From: Marasmius tenuissimus
Lineage: Eukaryota; Basidiomycota; Agaricomycetes; Agaricales; Marasmiaceae
Direction: 5' to 3'
NCBI GenBank assembly: GCA_029532415.1
Contig: JAQOTA010000050.1
Coordinates: 6,572,001 to 6,636,000, forward strand
Length of the DNA stretch: 64,000 bases
Shown here: positions 1 to 11,132 of the stretch, piece after piece
Numbering within the stretch: position 1 is the stretch's first letter
How the letters are laid out: each line of letters starts with the position of its first letter
Notes under the pieces: model-generated
Database searches by the model: none
Told to the model about the DNA's origin: nothing
The model's input: only the letters and a program-made list of their open reading frames with translations
Program-made: the position numbers and the translations under genes

Positions 1-1084
1 GGGTTGGGCAAAAGGCATATAACGTGGTAATTTTTTCCTAGTGCATTGAGTACGCCGCTGCCCTCAGCCGTCACCTCAATCGGGACTCAGTAACTAGTAT
101 GTTCCCGCTGGTCTCACCGTAATAATTGAGGAAGCTGACTATATGCGCTTGTTCTCCACCGTAGGACCATTCGGTGTGGCGTTGGAGACCGTCACTCGCA
201 ACCAAACATGAGTCTATCTGTTTACCGACATCATGACTGCCAAACGCCGCGAATCACTCTCTATGGCGTCCACTGCTGAAAATTTAGGGGTGACTCTATT
301 ATCTGAGACCATCATTGAACCAGTCGACTGATCCTTGGCTCTAGTATGTCGTTGCAAAATGAAATGCGGGAGACGGTGATGTCAAGCGAGCCTATACGGA
401 CGTATCCCCACAGTATTTATCTGTATTTCTCGTACTTAATTGCAATTGAGCTTGTTTGTGTTCACGTTTTTCTGTGCTGGTGAGGCTGCATCCAAGGTCC
501 TCGCGGAACTGCTATATCGAGGGTTCCTAATTCCCGCTTGTTGGTCTGGCGACGTCGATGTCTGATCAGCTCGGTCAGTCTGATGTTGTCTGGTCATTCC
601 CGGTCAGTCTACCCTCGTCTAATGAGGGCGTGTCAGCCTGGTATGTCCTATCTAGCTATTGATGAGAAAATAACATTCTGACGTGAACTGATAGGCACAT
701 GACAGTCTAACAGCATAGACTAGACACTATCAGACTGGAGGTATCTGTGCAAAAAAGCCTTTGCGAATCAGAGACTGACCAGGCCTGTCAGGCAGGTAGA
801 CCCTGATTCCAATTGCCGGGGCTGGTCAGTGACTGACCGGATCCACATAGGTTCGCTGGTGCATTAACCCAGGTTCGAATCTTGGTTGGACCTTTGGCTG
901 GTGAGACCGTAGCTTTTTTCACCTCTCCGTTTGTTACAGCTTTTTGACTGGCGGACTCGGGATTGTACTTGCTTAGGACTAAAAACAATATTGTAAGCTC
1001 ATAGTTGATACTCTCGAATGCAACTTGGTGTCAGACGTCGGGGATCGAGCTCAGATAGTATTACTTCCTCCGGGCCTCCTATCT
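1..1084. other. no protein gene recognised
   Basis: No protein gene is recognisable on either strand. The only structured element is the tRNA-like 3' fragment listed at 866-892. The rest is unique-looking AT/GC-balanced sequence without long open frames. Confidence 0.5.
866..892 (+). pseudogene. tRNA-Gln 3' fragment
   Basis: The stretch matches the T arm and 3' acceptor strand of the tRNA-Gln gene at 1378-1470 almost base for base. The T stem CCAGG/CTTGG encloses a TTCGAAT loop and is followed by TTGGACC. No matching D arm, anticodon arm or 5' acceptor strand is found upstream, so it is a truncated tRNA relic, possibly from tRNA-primed or SINE-like copying. Confidence 0.6.
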
Positions 1085-1181
1085 GCCCGCCTTAGCTCAA
1101 TCGAATAGAGCGTCAGACTCTTATATCTTGTTAATCAACTGAGCAATCTGAAGGCTGCGAGTTCTACCCTCGCGGTGGGCT
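1085..1181 (+). tRNA. tRNA-Lys(CTT) with 22-nt intron
   Basis: A 7-bp acceptor stem pairs GCCCGCC with GGTGGGC (one G-T pair). The D arm (TTAGCTCAATCGAATAGAGC), the anticodon stem TCAGA/TCTGA with loop CTCTTAA, and a T arm follow. The anticodon CTT is at 1120-1122. After base 37 the continuity is broken by 22 nt (about 1124-1145), the canonical position of a nuclear pre-tRNA intron removed by the tRNA splicing endonuclease. The T loop reads TTCTACC, one base from the usual TTCGACC. It should decode AAG. A degenerate minus-strand relative lies at 37646-37758. Confidence 0.9.
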
Positions 1182-1377
1182 AATCAACAATTGCTTTCCC
1201 CCCCTTTCCTTCTGAGTCTAGCGTTTCGACTCGCTTCTGTTTCCTTTCCTTCTGTTTTTATAATACCCACGGCGTGATTCTTTGCTCGTGAGCCCCTGCT
1301 TTACTCGACTTTGTCTTATTGAGTATCTTCGTAACCTATTCAAGTGTCTAGTTACGACGTAGTAATACATATACACT

Positions 1378-1470
1378 GATTCAATAGTATAGTGGTTATC
1401 ATAGTGGATTCTGATGGCCTTCCTGAGCAGTAAAAATTCCACTAACCCAGGTTCGAGTCCTGGTTGGACT
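1378..1470 (+). tRNA. tRNA-Gln(CTG), intron-containing, possibly degenerate
   Basis: The D arm TAGTATAGTGGTTATCA, anticodon arm GTGGA-TT-CTG-A, and T arm CCAGGTTCGAGTCCTGG are typical of fungal tRNA-Gln. The anticodon CTG is at 1411-1413. A 22-nt intron (about 1415-1436) follows base 37, after which TCCAC closes the stem. The acceptor strands GATTCAA and TTGGACT form an imperfect stem with an A-C mismatch at the second pair. The copy may therefore be decaying, or may be a weakly used gene. Confidence 0.7.
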
Positions 1471-1471
1471 T

Positions 1472-3600
1472 TGAAGCCTGTTTTTTTTCTTTCTTTTATC
1501 AAGAGTGCGCTGCTGCGCAAATTCCCGTGGATCAATCCACATACATAATAACACACTACAGTCATGTCGGTAACATGAGGACACTTTATACCCCATAAGC
1601 AAGCTTATCGAGTAGCTGTGATATATACCTTCGCTTCCTTTCCCCTCATACCGTCATGCCATTCCTCAACCGTATCCACTCAGACACGACTGGATATCCA
1701 GTCAAGAAAGAGGTAAAATGCCCCTTCGATAGACCGAGGTGACAAACGTGGGGGGTTAGCGTATTGTAAATCCGAGATTTGTAGCCCGAGCAATATCTAT
1801 GAACTGGTTTTTTGTGATATCGAATGGTATTGTACGAGCTCATCACACGAGGGCTGGTCGGAGAGGTCAGTCACTTTCTTGGGTAACTGAGAAGGTTCTA
1901 TTATTGATGGTTGAAGCATCTACTGTACCGTCGATTGGGATGATGGGCTAACATTCGGATAAAGGTAGTAAGCTAGGCAAACGATGAAGCTTCGTGAATC
2001 TAGAGGAGCGCTGGAAACACTAAAAAACTTACTACCATAAGAAAGATCACCGCCTAGTCTAACTCGCAAGGATCCCTAGTGACCTGAGCGATCGCATCTT
2101 TTATCGAGAGACTAAGGGGGGGGGGGGGCGGGGGGGCGGTCGTTCTCAAGGCGGCTAGCCGCTAATGACTACGAAGGAGATCCGGGAGAGACATGGAGTC
2201 GACATGAAGTTTATAATTGTACCAAAGCCCGGCGGTGTGAATCCAATGTCTGTACAATACGGTGGCCGGTATCTGAATACGAAGTGAGCAGCAACAGAGA
2301 CAAGAATGAAACCAGGAATACTCATCATCTCCGGCATGGCGCTGGACCAACAACAATACTATATAGCCTGGTAGACACTATCTCGTACGTGTGGGCCCGA
2401 CAAGTTATGAGGGATGAAAAGAGATAGTGTAGGAAAACCAAGTTTGAGGTTTTTCATGACCCGGAAAGATAAAACGGGACATCCAAATTGACGGTCATGG
2501 CACTCTCCTCGTTTTGTCACGGTCATCTAGCCACGGTGGCATAACCGTGCCATAACATCATTCATAAGAGTAGATCTTGGCGTCGCGAGAACGAGCAAAT
2601 GAGGCTCCCATGACAAGAATCGTCAGCAAAAATCTGGTCATCAGGACGTTTGCGAAGTCTACAGTTTCGGTTATTGACCCGAATCCAGATGCCTCGGGTA
2701 GTTGGAGCGCAACATCCAGTTCAAAGTCCAGTTAACCCTGGAGAATTGCAACGGTCTTCCCGGCCAGAATGGTGTTCAACTAGGCTTCTCATAGCAATGC
2801 GCATAATTTGCATGTTTCTTTGCCAGCGTTCAACTGAAAGTTGGACGGTCAAGGGAGGAAATTTGTCGACGACGCATTAGGCGTCAGCGAAAATCTGGTC
2901 ATCGGGACGAGTGTGAGAGATGACCAGGTATTCGAAGCACTCCGGAAACGTCATTCGAACGTAGACGTCAATTCTACCCAGCCTATCGAGAAAGGGGCGT
3001 GCACAAATGTTTATCGGCTCCCTCTCCATCGTGGGAAACGCGAAATTGCATCGATATGAGAACAACGCTCTTGAACCTGAATAAAACTGTGGGCAGAGAT
3101 CGATCACGGTGTGACTTTGAATTGAGCAGGTCTTCCCTCGAGGTATATATGTGGTCTAAATATTCGACGTCAAGCCGGCGGCCCGCCACCCATTTATTTT
3201 TATTGAAAGGCTTCGAATCTTGATCTCAGCTACCCTTGTCCCACGCTCGCATCTTGACATTGAACTGCCTTCACTGAATTGTCGAAGATATCCTAATGGG
3301 CCAACAAGAATGAAATTTCAACTCAAAGTATGCACATCACAGAGCTTCCAGGTAGCTCATGACGCTACGTGATTCATGTAGCAAGCGTTAGCACTGGCCC
3401 TAGATTCGCTGACCCAGCAGCCTCCAATACATCCTGGGCTTGATTGTGCTAAAAACCTTACTACTCGCTCACTACCTCCGGCTTTCTCGACCTCGGGCAT
3501 ACAGTGAGCATCTGATGGGGTGATCGACAATACGTCGCTTGTTTCTGCAGCAACATATTCACCGAACCCCAGTAATGTCCCTTGGCCTCGGCAAACAATC
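1472..3600. other. gene-free stretch with poly-G tract and dispersed repeat
   Basis: No convincing protein gene. A G-rich run of 24 bases lies at 2116-2139. A short motif CGTCAGCRARAATCTGGTCA occurs at about 2621 and 2882 and again at about 9693 and 10125, so part of this stretch is a degenerate dispersed repeat shared with 9.6-10.2 kb. Confidence 0.5.
2116..2139 (+). repeat. poly-G tract
   Basis: An almost pure run of G interrupted by two single C residues, able in principle to form a G-quadruplex. It is also a place where assembly length errors are likely. No adjacent gene is recognised. Confidence 0.7.
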
Positions 3601-3607
3601 CGGTGGA

Positions 3608-3717
3608 CGGCCCGAGGGTAAGCAAATATTATCGAAGTGCCTCATTGACTCTCACGCGAAGCACGTATATCCAGTGAATTATCTGGATTGTTGGAATCGG
3701 CAAAGCACATATATAAG
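3608..3717 (+). promoter_or_regulatory. P450-A promoter with shared block and TATA box
   Basis: CGGCCCGAGG at 3608-3617 and CTCACGCGAAGC at 3651-3662 precede a TATA box TATATAAG at 3710-3717. The TATA box lies about 35 nt upstream of the ATG at 3750. The same three elements, in the same order and with similar spacing, stand in front of the two other P450 genes (10993-11100, and 20058-20171 on the minus strand). This suggests a shared, duplicated promoter. Confidence 0.6.
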
Positions 3718-3749
3718 GACGAGCAAGCCTCAGGCATACTATCCAGAAC

Positions 3750-6095
3750 ATGCCATCATTCATTCACCTCCTAACTGCTTCCCTAGCTGTTTTTGCCGGC
3801 GCCATTCTTGCCTTGGTTCTTCGGGCGAGGAGACGGTCACTAGAAACAATCCAAGGACCACCATCACCGTCCTTTCTCCTTGGTCAGTTGCCATTGTTGT
3901 TTTCTATTCGATCATATGTCCATGAATAATATAGGACACGAATGGGAAGTAACTCGCGCGAGGAGGGTAGGAGAACTTGAACACGAGTGGCACGAGCAGT
4001 ATGGATCTGTATTCCGCCTAGCTGGGATCTTTGGGGTGAGTACCGATTTCCCTTCGTGGCACTTACTGATGTGCGCTCTCGAACCATTAGGAGGACATTC
4101 TAGAAGTCTCCGACCCCCGTGCACTGCAGCATATCTGTCACAAGTCTGCGTATCGATACAAGAAACCCATGGACATGGAACAACAAATCGAGAAAACCTT
4201 CGGACCTGGGCTCGCGACCGTCAATGGTACGTCCAATTCTACACTTACAGATCGAGGTATTGATTGATCTCTTTCGTGACAGGGGAGATTCATCAACGAC
4301 AGCGGAAGATCATGAACCCCGTGTTTTCTGCTGCACAAATCCGTCCCTTTGCCCCGGTCTTTGAGACGTGTGTCCAATCGGTGAGCTATACTTACCTCCG
4401 TTTATATACCGACCATTGGATCTAACAGTGTTCTCGATCAAAGTTGATAGCAAAGTGGCGATCTGACATCGAGAGCGGAGCCACGACTATCAACTGCTTT
4501 GGACAAATTCACGGTATGACGCTCAATGCTCTTGGGGAGGGTACGTATACGAACTCCGCGTTGAAACCGGAGACTTGCCTCTTACAGTGTCTCCCCAGCT
4601 ATGTTTGAGTACGATTTTGATGCAATGGCACAGAAGAAGGGTGGTCTCCGTGATATACTCCGGGACTTATTGTGGGTTGAACTCCCTGCCTTTCTATCCT
4701 TGAACATCCAACTGATGATGTGGTTTTTGATCTTCAGTCTTGACTCTGGCAACCCAACACAGCTCAAAATGCTCCGCAATGCCTCCTACCGGTTTCTCCC
4801 CAAGCCCATCATCACTCTACTTGGCTTGAAGAAAACTAAGGAAGATAGACGATTTGCACACTGGATTGCGGCCAGCCAAAACGTCTCGAAGGGGTTGATC
4901 ACCCAGAAGGCTGAAAGCCTCGGTGGAGTAGAGAAGAATACAGATATACTGAGCGTCATAGGTGAATACGATCTTACCCCCGTCGAATGTTGACCAATAC
5001 ATATGCTACAGCCCGTTCATTGGCTGCGCAAGATCCGACCAAGAGCTTGTTTCCCGTGGAAGCTCTATCTCAGATGGCGTGAGTCATGGCATCGTAATCA
5101 ATTCCACTCGACTTTATACATATTGTGCAGGACGATTATATTCGCCGGCCATGAGACAACTGCATCTACGTATGTCTCTATAAGCGCTCTGTGATAATTC
5201 GAGCTGATAATTGGGTTCAGGCTTACATGGTTGCTATACGAGATGGCGCACAATCCAGAATGGCAAACAAAGTTAATTCAAGAGATACAGGAGGTTCGCG
5301 ACAAGACTGGGAACGACGGTCCACTTGCAGTGAAGGATTTGGAGGTCATGCCTATCTTAAACGCGGTGATCAAGGTAAGCAAGCCCTCCATGATCGTACC
5401 TGCCATTTCATTCATGGCCTGAAATCAGGAAACCCTGAGGTTCCACCCAATTGCGCCGGACCTCGTTAGAGAAGCCGAGACTGACGATGTCATTCCCTTG
5501 AGCTCCCCAATCATCGATTCATCGGGTACGGCGTTGAAAGAGATTCCTGTCACCAAAGGGCAGAGAATAATTATGAACATCTTCGAATACAACAGGTGAG
5601 CGTTCTCCTCTTTCCACACTTTTGAATGACGAAAAACCTTGTTCAAAGGTTCAAATCCGTCTGGGGTGATGACGCAAACGTGTGGAGCCCAGAGCGGTAC
5701 CTCGATAGTGACCGACCTACTACTTTGGGAGTGTATGCAAACCTGATGACCTTCAGTAAGTCTGCTCCATCTCCGTACAGCTCCGTACGTTAACCGTATC
5801 TAACTTTCACATCTTCATCCGCTTTGAACAGGTGGCGGTGTTCGTTCCTGCATAGGCTGGCGATTCGCGTGAGTTAGTTTCGTAGGTTCGTATGTATTAC
5901 TCTGAACCGAAAATTTCTAGTGTCCTGGAGCTTCAGGTAGCCACAGTTGCCCTCATCGAGGCCTTCAATTTCTCTCCCGTCCAAGGAATTGAGATCGAGC
6001 ACGTCAGAGCGGGCTCAAATCCCCCCTTGGTGAAGGGTAAGTGGGCAGCTGGACCTCAGTTACCCCTGAAAGTATGCCTGAGACGTCCCGACTGA
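3750..6095 (+). CDS. cytochrome P450 monooxygenase A (14 exons, 535 aa)
   Basis: A haem-thiolate monooxygenase that inserts oxygen into a small lipophilic substrate using electrons from ER-bound P450 reductase; the substrate is not predictable. Exons: 3750-3882, 3935-4035, 4091-4226, 4283-4380, 4444-4540, 4599-4671, 4738-4961, 5012-5078, 5131-5169, 5221-5374, 5429-5595, 5649-5755, 5832-5868, 5921-6095. All introns are GT-AG and the joined frame is open throughout. An N-terminal membrane anchor (about 5-25) is followed by proline-rich QGPPSPSF, the I-helix AGHETT (315-320), ETLR (375-378), WSPER (442-446) and the haem loop FSGGVRSCIG with axial Cys472. The intron at 4672-4737 is 66 nt with no in-frame stop, so its retention would add 22 residues. 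ATG 3750 was chosen because a TATA box lies 35 nt upstream. It is a paralogue of the genes at 11133 and 20021, with identical intron positions. Confidence 0.92.
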
Positions 6096-6119
6096 AACCT
6101 TGTACATACACAAAGTGTC

Positions 6120-6500
6120 CACCGATTTTGTAACGCTTTCTTACCATACATCTTCAACAATCCACCTATCTCTCCTCCCTAAAATTTATATGAATGAACG
6201 CCAGTAAAAAATAATACGTTGGGGCTTCTATCAGTTACGACTCGTTTCAACCCGGAGTAGAGGTTAAAGCCTAAAGGACATAAATACTGGTCGAAGGGGG
6301 ACAAGAGTAGTATGTAGTCGATTCAGATGATGCTGATCAGGAGCGAATGTTGAGTTGAATACCCCAGGAAGGTTGCGATGCTTTATATGCTGGAGTCGCC
6401 TGGAGTCAATTCTGTGCTGAAGACATTTAGGAAGAACCCCAAGTCCGCAAAACACAGCGTGTGTTACCTATTCGAAATCATTGATCCGAGCTGGCTCACG
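6120..6500. other. spacer between P450-A and the DIRS-like element
   Basis: This holds the P450-A 3' flank. No polyadenylation motif or other gene is convincing, and the left edge of the retroelement cannot be placed exactly. Confidence 0.4.
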
Positions 6501-6543
6501 CGTGAGCAAAGTTGGTTTGGTCAATGTGTTTTGAACAGGGTCG

Positions 6544-8877
6544 ATGACGAACGGAGGTCTCGGTCCGCCCTCACGTGGTCTCTGCCTGTTCTTCGGGTGT
6601 CGCGTGTTTTCCTCCTTTGTCTTTTCCTTCCTTCATCGACTCACAGCGCACTCGCAGTGTGCTTCTTTGCATTTTTCTATTCAGATCTCACAATGTAATA
6701 CATGTGATCTCCAGACTCCGCGACTTCAATCGAGCCACTCATTGAATAGAAGTATACCGGAAAAGACCCTCCCCCAGCATCTACCTACTCTCATGCCTCC
6801 CGATTCACTCGTATTCACCACACCACCATCACATAATTCGCCATACATCCGTTTACCTAATTCATTCACTTGCAAATTAGCTACATCCGGTTGTCGCCAA
6901 CGCTCGAGACGCTTCCAGCCGTGGTATTCACGTCTGCCCCTATCACCCAGTGTTGAGCTTGGCCCCGAGCCGCTCCTCTCCGTTGAGTCCACAACACACA
7001 TTACAACAGCCCCAGTCTCTGAGCTAGGTCTGTCCCCTTCATTCTCGATCACAATACCATCAACGTCAGATTGCCTAGAGCATTTGCTCCTCCCCGTCGA
7101 GTTCGTGAGGCAGTCGCCTGCAGTTGAGCCGTCAACATCCGTCATCTCATCACGGCCCGGGTCACCGGTAATTTCCGCCCAGCCATCCCTCTGCCCCCTT
7201 TCACGTCCAAACACAGACCCTCGTTGCAACAACCCTCAGCTTGCGGACTCGGGCCTTCCCTTTGTCAAATCTACACTCAACCGTGATGCATGGGAGTACT
7301 ACCTACGTTACTACTTAGATCGCGCATTCGTCGCGACCATTCTTCACATCATTGACCATGGCGCCAACATCGGTTTTGCTGGAGACCGTTCAACATCCCA
7401 GTCATGCTTCAACCTTGGAACAGCTCACTCTCACGCAGACACAGTCACTGCTGACAATGACAAGCACGTCGACTGCGGTACACTGCATGGACCATTCACA
7501 ACACCTCCCTTTCCATACTTCTGAGTTTCACCCCTGGGCATTGCAACTCGCAAACGGTCCGGAAAGCTCCGCCGTATTCACCGTCTCTCATGGCCTCATG
7601 GCCAATCAGTGAACAACGAAATCTCTGACAGTGAAGCTGCAATCCAGTATGACATGTTCCATACAGCTGTCTCTGACCTCATCCTCTCTGGTCAGGGCTC
7701 TCTCATGGTCAAGCTTGACCTTAAAAAAGCCTTTCATCACATCCCCATCCAGCCTGCTGACTGGCCTCTGCTAGGCATGTCTTGGAATGACAAGTACTAC
7801 TACAAAGCATTCCTCATGTTTGGTTTGTGCTCTGCTCCATACATCTTCAACCTCTTCTCTGAGGCTCTTCACTGGATCCTTGAACAGAATATTCCTGCTC
7901 TTATTTGCCACTATCTGGATGACTTCTTGTCCATATTCTGCCCTGACACCCTCCTCTACATTATTCATGCACATGTCACTTGGGTTTACTCACTTGCAAG
8001 ATCACTTGGTCTTTCATTCCGATGTGATAAGACTGAAGGACCCACTACTCTCCTCGAGTTTCTAGGCATTCTCCTAGATTCGCTCACAATGGAGGTGCAC
8101 CTTCCCTCTGACAAACTTGACTTCCTTGTTGACCTGCTTTCAGAGTGGTCCAGGAAATGCTCATGTACCCTGAAAGAGCTTCAGGAGCTCACAGGCTACC
8201 TTCAGTTTTGCTCACAAGTCATCCCTTATTCTCATGCCTTCATAGCATCCCTCTTCCATTTTCAGAGTTCCTTCTCCTCCCCCTTTTCTCAACGCCACAT
8301 CACACACTCTGCTCATCACGACCTCTGATGGTGGACCACATTTGCCACACAGTGGAACAGAGTTCACTTTCTAGCCCCCGATCGTGAAATCATTCACATA
8401 TTCACTGATGCTAGTGGTAAGAAAGGTGCTGGTGGCATCTTTGGCACGAAATGGTTCCCAACCAAAATCCCTCACCGGTACCGTGATCGCAACATCAAGT
8501 TCAAAGAGCTTTATGTCATTGTTCATGCCATCCTGTGCTGGGGACACTTGTTCTCTAAGAAGTGTATTGTGTTCCACACTGATAGTGACAATGCACATTT
8601 AGCAATCTCCAATCTATCCATCCACTCTACCCTGACAATGGAACTCCTCTGTCAATTTCTATGCCTCTCAGCTCAACTAGACTATACATTTGAGTCCTGT
8701 TGGATTCCAGGGAAATCCAACTCCCTTGCTGATGCCGCTTCTTGTTTCCAATTCCATACACTCTTCTCTCTCACACCCTACCTTGATTCTAAACCCAGCC
8801 CCAAAACTATTCCATCTCCACCATCTTCCGGGTCATTTACACCAGCATGTTTTTCTATATCCCTCTCTCTTTTATAG
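6544..8877 (+). mobile_element. DIRS-like RT/RNase H retroelement, decayed
   Basis: One reading frame runs the whole length and is broken only by TGA at 7522-7524 and TGA at 8326-8328. Both could be former CGA arginine codons. The upstream Ser/Pro-rich part (to about 7260) resembles a gag-like leader. The reverse transcriptase has KLDLKKAFHHIPI, FGLCSAPYIF and the catalytic YLDDFL (about 7912). An RNase H follows with HIFTDASGKKGAGG, KFKELYVIVHAI and HTDSDNAH. This RT/RH type, with YLDDFL and FGL.SAP.IFN, is characteristic of DIRS-order elements (established family knowledge). A tyrosine recombinase and inverted or split repeats should accompany it but are not seen, so the copy looks truncated. 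It sits between P450-A and P450-B, as if inserted into the spacer of a tandem pair. Confidence 0.75.
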
Positions 8878-9079
8878 GCAGTTCTATGGCTGCATTCACC
8901 CCCAACTCTCCCTGTCCTCCGGCCATCTGAGTTTCACTGCCTTGGCCAGTGACTGCTGCCATTAGTCCCGATACGTGGCCCAGCTCATCTCGCCGCTTTA
9001 GACCAGAAAATACACATTTTCTTTGCCAGACAGGATGTGAAGGAATTGATGATTGAGATACAAATTGGAAAAGGAAAGA

Positions 9080-9352
9080 CTGTACCATTTCGAGTAAATC
9101 GTCGTGGGGTGGGACGTGTAACCGAAATTTTGGATTCGGCATATCCCTCCGGGACCTGGGACATGCCGAAAAATTTCGGCGATTTTGAGCTGAGAGGGGG
9201 ACCCGGGCCGATTTTTGCCCAAAGTTGTCGGCCCAACAAAAATTTGGTTTCGGCAGACCAGCCTGGGACGCATGACACTGCGTGACATTTGGGTCAACAA
9301 CAGGGTCCGTGACCCGTGACCCGTGACTGTTGTTTTACTCGAAATGGTACAG
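9080..9352. mobile_element. 273-bp TIR element (MITE)
   Basis: CTGTACCATTTCGAGTAAA at 9080-9098 is repeated exactly in inverted orientation at 9334-9352. The interior is non-coding and rich in short palindromes (TTCGGCATATCCC, CATGCCGAAAA). Just inside the right end the motif CCGTGAC is repeated three times. Size and perfect terminal repeats fit a non-autonomous DNA transposon. I see no clear target-site duplication, so the superfamily is undetermined. Confidence 0.65.
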
Positions 9353-10950
9353 GATTAGAGAAGTCCAGGACGCTCACGCCTTTGACAGGGAGGTAAGCCC
9401 AGCAAAAAGAAGGAGGTCCTGTTGACGTTGTCGCCATAAACCTCCCGGGGTGAGTGAGAAGGAATAGTGTACGAAAAGAAAGGTCCCAACGGCATTGAGC
9501 CGCAATGGAGCTTCCCAACCGGTAATCAATCACTTACTCCTCGCACGACCTCGAGTCTCTTGTGACGGGCCTCAATGACCCTGACAGAGTAACGTAAAAC
9601 CTAAGTTTGTGTGACTTCCCTGTCTATTCAGCCACGGTAACGCAACCGAGTCGCTCATGAGATGGGGCTCCCATGACAAGACTCGAGTGAAACGTCAGCG
9701 AGAATTTGGTCATCGGCGAATCGTGAGAGATAACCATAGATGGATCATAATATAGATCGCCCACACAATTGCCAATGGTGCACAAAATGACACTTTTGAA
9801 TCCAAGTTCCGAGGCTAGAAGAAAATATACCATGGTGGTCATGAGTGAAAGGAACGGCTGGGAGGGGGAGACACTTTTTACAACCGTGATAGGCTCAGGT
9901 GGCCCGAGCAGATAGAATGCATTAGGTCGTCGTGGCTGATCCATTTAGCGTACTGTCGCGATTGTCGAGCCGAAAAAGAATCACCAAACTGCTCATAAAG
10001 ATGTGGATCATGGTTCCTATACTCCCCCGCCAAGGCTGTATAACGCTGCATGACCAACGAAAGAATTCCCTCCACAACACCCTCATCACATTCCACATGT
10101 TCCCAAGAGAAGAAAGCACTAAAACGTCAGCGAGAATCTGGTCATCGGGACGAATGGAGTGCTCCCAGTCATCATGATTCCTCCCCAGAACTGCATTTGA
10201 TAGCACGACAATTAGGGCCCAGCGGCTTCGGTTCACTTAGGGCTTCGGTTCACTTAGGGATGTGGTTCACTTAGGGATGTTTGTTGGTTCCGGAGAATTC
10301 AAATCACGAAAAGGTGTGGGGTTGGTACAGGGTTTTTTCGTGAGTCAAAATTATACGCGGTATCAGTCTCGAGATCTGAATTGCCATCAGGAGGAAACAC
10401 GGTGTAGCAAGTTTGTAGCGCACGGCTAGATAGATAGATAGATACACGCCAATGTGCCGAGCCTTATCTGCTCTTGTTGAGGACGTTTCTGGAAATTTGA
10501 CATTGCCCCTTGATTTCGAATGTTCATGCTGCTGCTGCCTACAGAGCTGCCTATTCGCTGCCTACCTAGTACCCTGTGGTTTACTAGGGTCCGCCGATAT
10601 GTTCTCGTCTATATGGAGTCAAAAACAGTTCGAATTGTTCTTGGTAGCTGATATCATATCACGTACCGATTCTCTCCGGGCGTTCTGAATCGAAGCCAGC
10701 AAAACGGAAAACTTAACGGGATACCTTGGGTTTTCTGTTCGTTTGCGGGAAGAACTTTGCACAACAGGCTCCTTTATGAAACCAGGAAATGCTTACTGGA
10801 AGCTAAACAACATCTGATAATGGTCGAAACACTATCAATAATCACTTTTATTGTAATATTCAAAGACTAAGTAGCCTTGTGCCCAGCTCGCACTCGATGA
10901 GATTTTTGAAGATATCTCGCTTGTCTTCACAAGTTCGAAGTATCTCTCGT
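9353..10950. other. spacer upstream of P450-B
   Basis: No protein gene recognised. It contains the dispersed CGTCAGCG-type repeat (about 9693 and 10125), three imperfect copies of GGTTCACTTAGG at 10222-10280, and a TAGA microsatellite at about 10429-10443. Confidence 0.5.
10222..10280 (+). repeat. short tandem repeat, GGTTCACTTAGG unit
   Basis: Three head-to-tail copies of a roughly 18-bp unit (GCTTCGGTTCACTTAGG, the last with GATGT in place of GCTTC) are followed by a partial copy. No associated gene. Confidence 0.6.
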
Positions 10951-10992
10951 AACGGGGCAACGCTCTTCAATGTTGGCAGATCATTCGACGAA

Positions 10993-11102
10993 CGGCCCGA
11001 GGGTAAGCACTTATTATCAGGTGGTGTTCTCAATCTCACGGGAAGCTCCATCCAGCGACCAATTGGGGGAGAGCTCGTATGAACGGGCTTGCGTATATAA
11101 GA
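10993..11102 (+). promoter_or_regulatory. P450-B promoter with shared block and TATA box
   Basis: CGGCCCGAGGGTAAGCA at 10993, CTCACGGGAAGC at 11035-11046 and a TATATAA box at about 11094 precede the ATG at 11133. They match the promoter elements of P450-A in order and spacing. An in-frame ATG at 11079 lies upstream of the TATA box and is therefore unlikely to be in the mRNA. Confidence 0.6.
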
Positions 11103-11132
11103 GAGGATAGTCTCAGTCAAACCTTGCCAACA

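Noticed and set aside
11079..11132. Upstream in-frame ATG as the start of P450-B
   Set aside because: It lies upstream of the TATA box and has no counterpart in the two paralogues.
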